A stretch of DNA of 64,000 bases from Stagnimonas aquatica (GTDB lineage: Bacteria; Pseudomonadota; Gammaproteobacteria; Nevskiales; Nevskiaceae). The position numbers and the translations under genes were made by a program. The notes below the pieces were generated by a model. The model was not told the origin of the DNA, ran no database searches, and saw nothing but the letters and a program-made list of their open reading frames with translations. Numbering within the stretch: the first letter of the stretch is position 1; each line of letters opens with the position of its first letter. The stretch lies in assembly GCF_003730135.1 (NCBI RefSeq), contig NZ_RJVO01000002.1, positions 496,001 to 560,000 on the forward strand, written 5' to 3'. Positions 63,682 to 64,000 of the stretch are shown here, piece by piece.

Positions 63682-64000
63682 ATGAACATGCCCCTGCTGC
63701 AAGCCAACAGCACCGCCTCGCCATTCCGCAGCCGCTACGCCAACTTCATCGGCGGCGACTGGCGCGAGCCGGTGGACGGCCGCTATTTCCAGAACCTCTC
63801 GCCGGTCAACGGCCAGGTGATCTGCGAGGTGGCGCGCTCCAGCGCAGCCGACATCGAGCTGGCGCTCGACGCCGCCCACAACGCCAAGGACGCCTGGGGC
63901 CGCGCCAGCAGCACCGAGCGCGCCAATGTGCTCAACCGTATCGCCCAGCGCATGGAGGACAACCTGCGCCTGCTCGCCCTGGCCGAGACCTGGGACAACG
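63682..64000 (+). CDS. Aldehyde dehydrogenase (partial, runs off right edge)
   Basis: The first 106 residues are visible and match the N-terminus of NAD-dependent aldehyde dehydrogenases: YANFIGGDWREPVDGRYF, LSPVNGQVICEVARSSAADIELALDAAH, AWGRASSTERANVLNRIAQRMEDNL. The catalytic part lies outside the window. GGAGGAG precedes the ATG by about 9 nt. Its sigma-54 promoter and the divergent AcoR-type gene point to induction by an alcohol or aldehyde, as for ExaC/AcoD-type enzymes. Confidence 0.92.
   Translation, partial: MNMPLLQANSTASPFRSRYANFIGGDWREPVDGRYFQNLSPVNGQVICEVARSSAADIELALDAAHNAKDAWGRASSTERANVLNRIAQRMEDNLRLLALAETWDN

Overview
The window is one 64 kb stretch of a very GC-rich chromosome with dense, often overlapping genes. 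LPS heptose and core enzymes, a PilS/PilR pair, several TonB-dependent receptors, sigma-54 promoters and a tandem glycine riboswitch point to a gammaproteobacterium. A Nevskiales/Solimonadaceae or Xanthomonadales-type organism fits best, but this is inference from gene content; there is no rRNA in the window. I saw no tRNA, rRNA, CRISPR array or transposase.

Layout. 1-5564 (minus): an export operon coding for a small secreted repeat protein, an HlyD-type adaptor, a MacB-type ATPase, two FtsX/MacB permeases and the receiver domain of an NtrC-type regulator that runs off the left edge. The operon has a well-formed sigma-54 promoter with an IHF-like site and a TGTCCG/CGGACA half-site array upstream. 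6126-6772: an AT-rich lipoprotein gene bounded by an integron attC site and a matching core site, so apparently a lone gene cassette without an integrase. 6927-12056: type I methionine aminopeptidase, a HerA-like ATPase, a TetR regulator and a DUF885 protein. 12199-13715: a DadA-family dehydrogenase led by a tandem glycine riboswitch. 13849-26027: a probable iron/TonB locus: AraC-type regulator, FpvG/FpvH-like inner-membrane proteins, an anchored esterase, a DUF998 protein and three TonB-dependent receptors that share an N-terminal PVQxLP motif.

26042-31373 (minus): argS, a SPOR-domain protein, an S9 peptidase and a translationally coupled secreted protein. 31513-34809: a PP0621-like protein, pilS and pilR. 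34897-46979: an envelope-glycan region with hldE, a GT9 heptosyltransferase-like gene and a run of six further putative glycosyltransferases (GT25, GT2, GT4 and DUF6492 types) with an EamA transporter and ilvE interspersed.

47248-63681 is catabolic. A minus-strand operon (LolA-like outer-membrane protein, SDR, NTF2-like, SDR, FAD-dependent dehydrogenase) has a perfect palindrome at its promoter. A DUF3604/PPIase/HupE operon follows. A divergent SDR then faces a meta-cleavage lower pathway: C-C hydrolase, 2-oxopent-4-enoate hydratase, acylating acetaldehyde dehydrogenase, 4-hydroxy-2-oxovalerate aldolase and a CMD-family protein. No ring-cleaving dioxygenase is present in the window. At the right edge an AcoR-type sigma-54 activator is divergent from a truncated aldehyde dehydrogenase gene that has its own sigma-54 promoter.

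Several intergenic gaps carry a common inverted repeat built on CCCTCCCCCGC/GCGGGGGAGGG.
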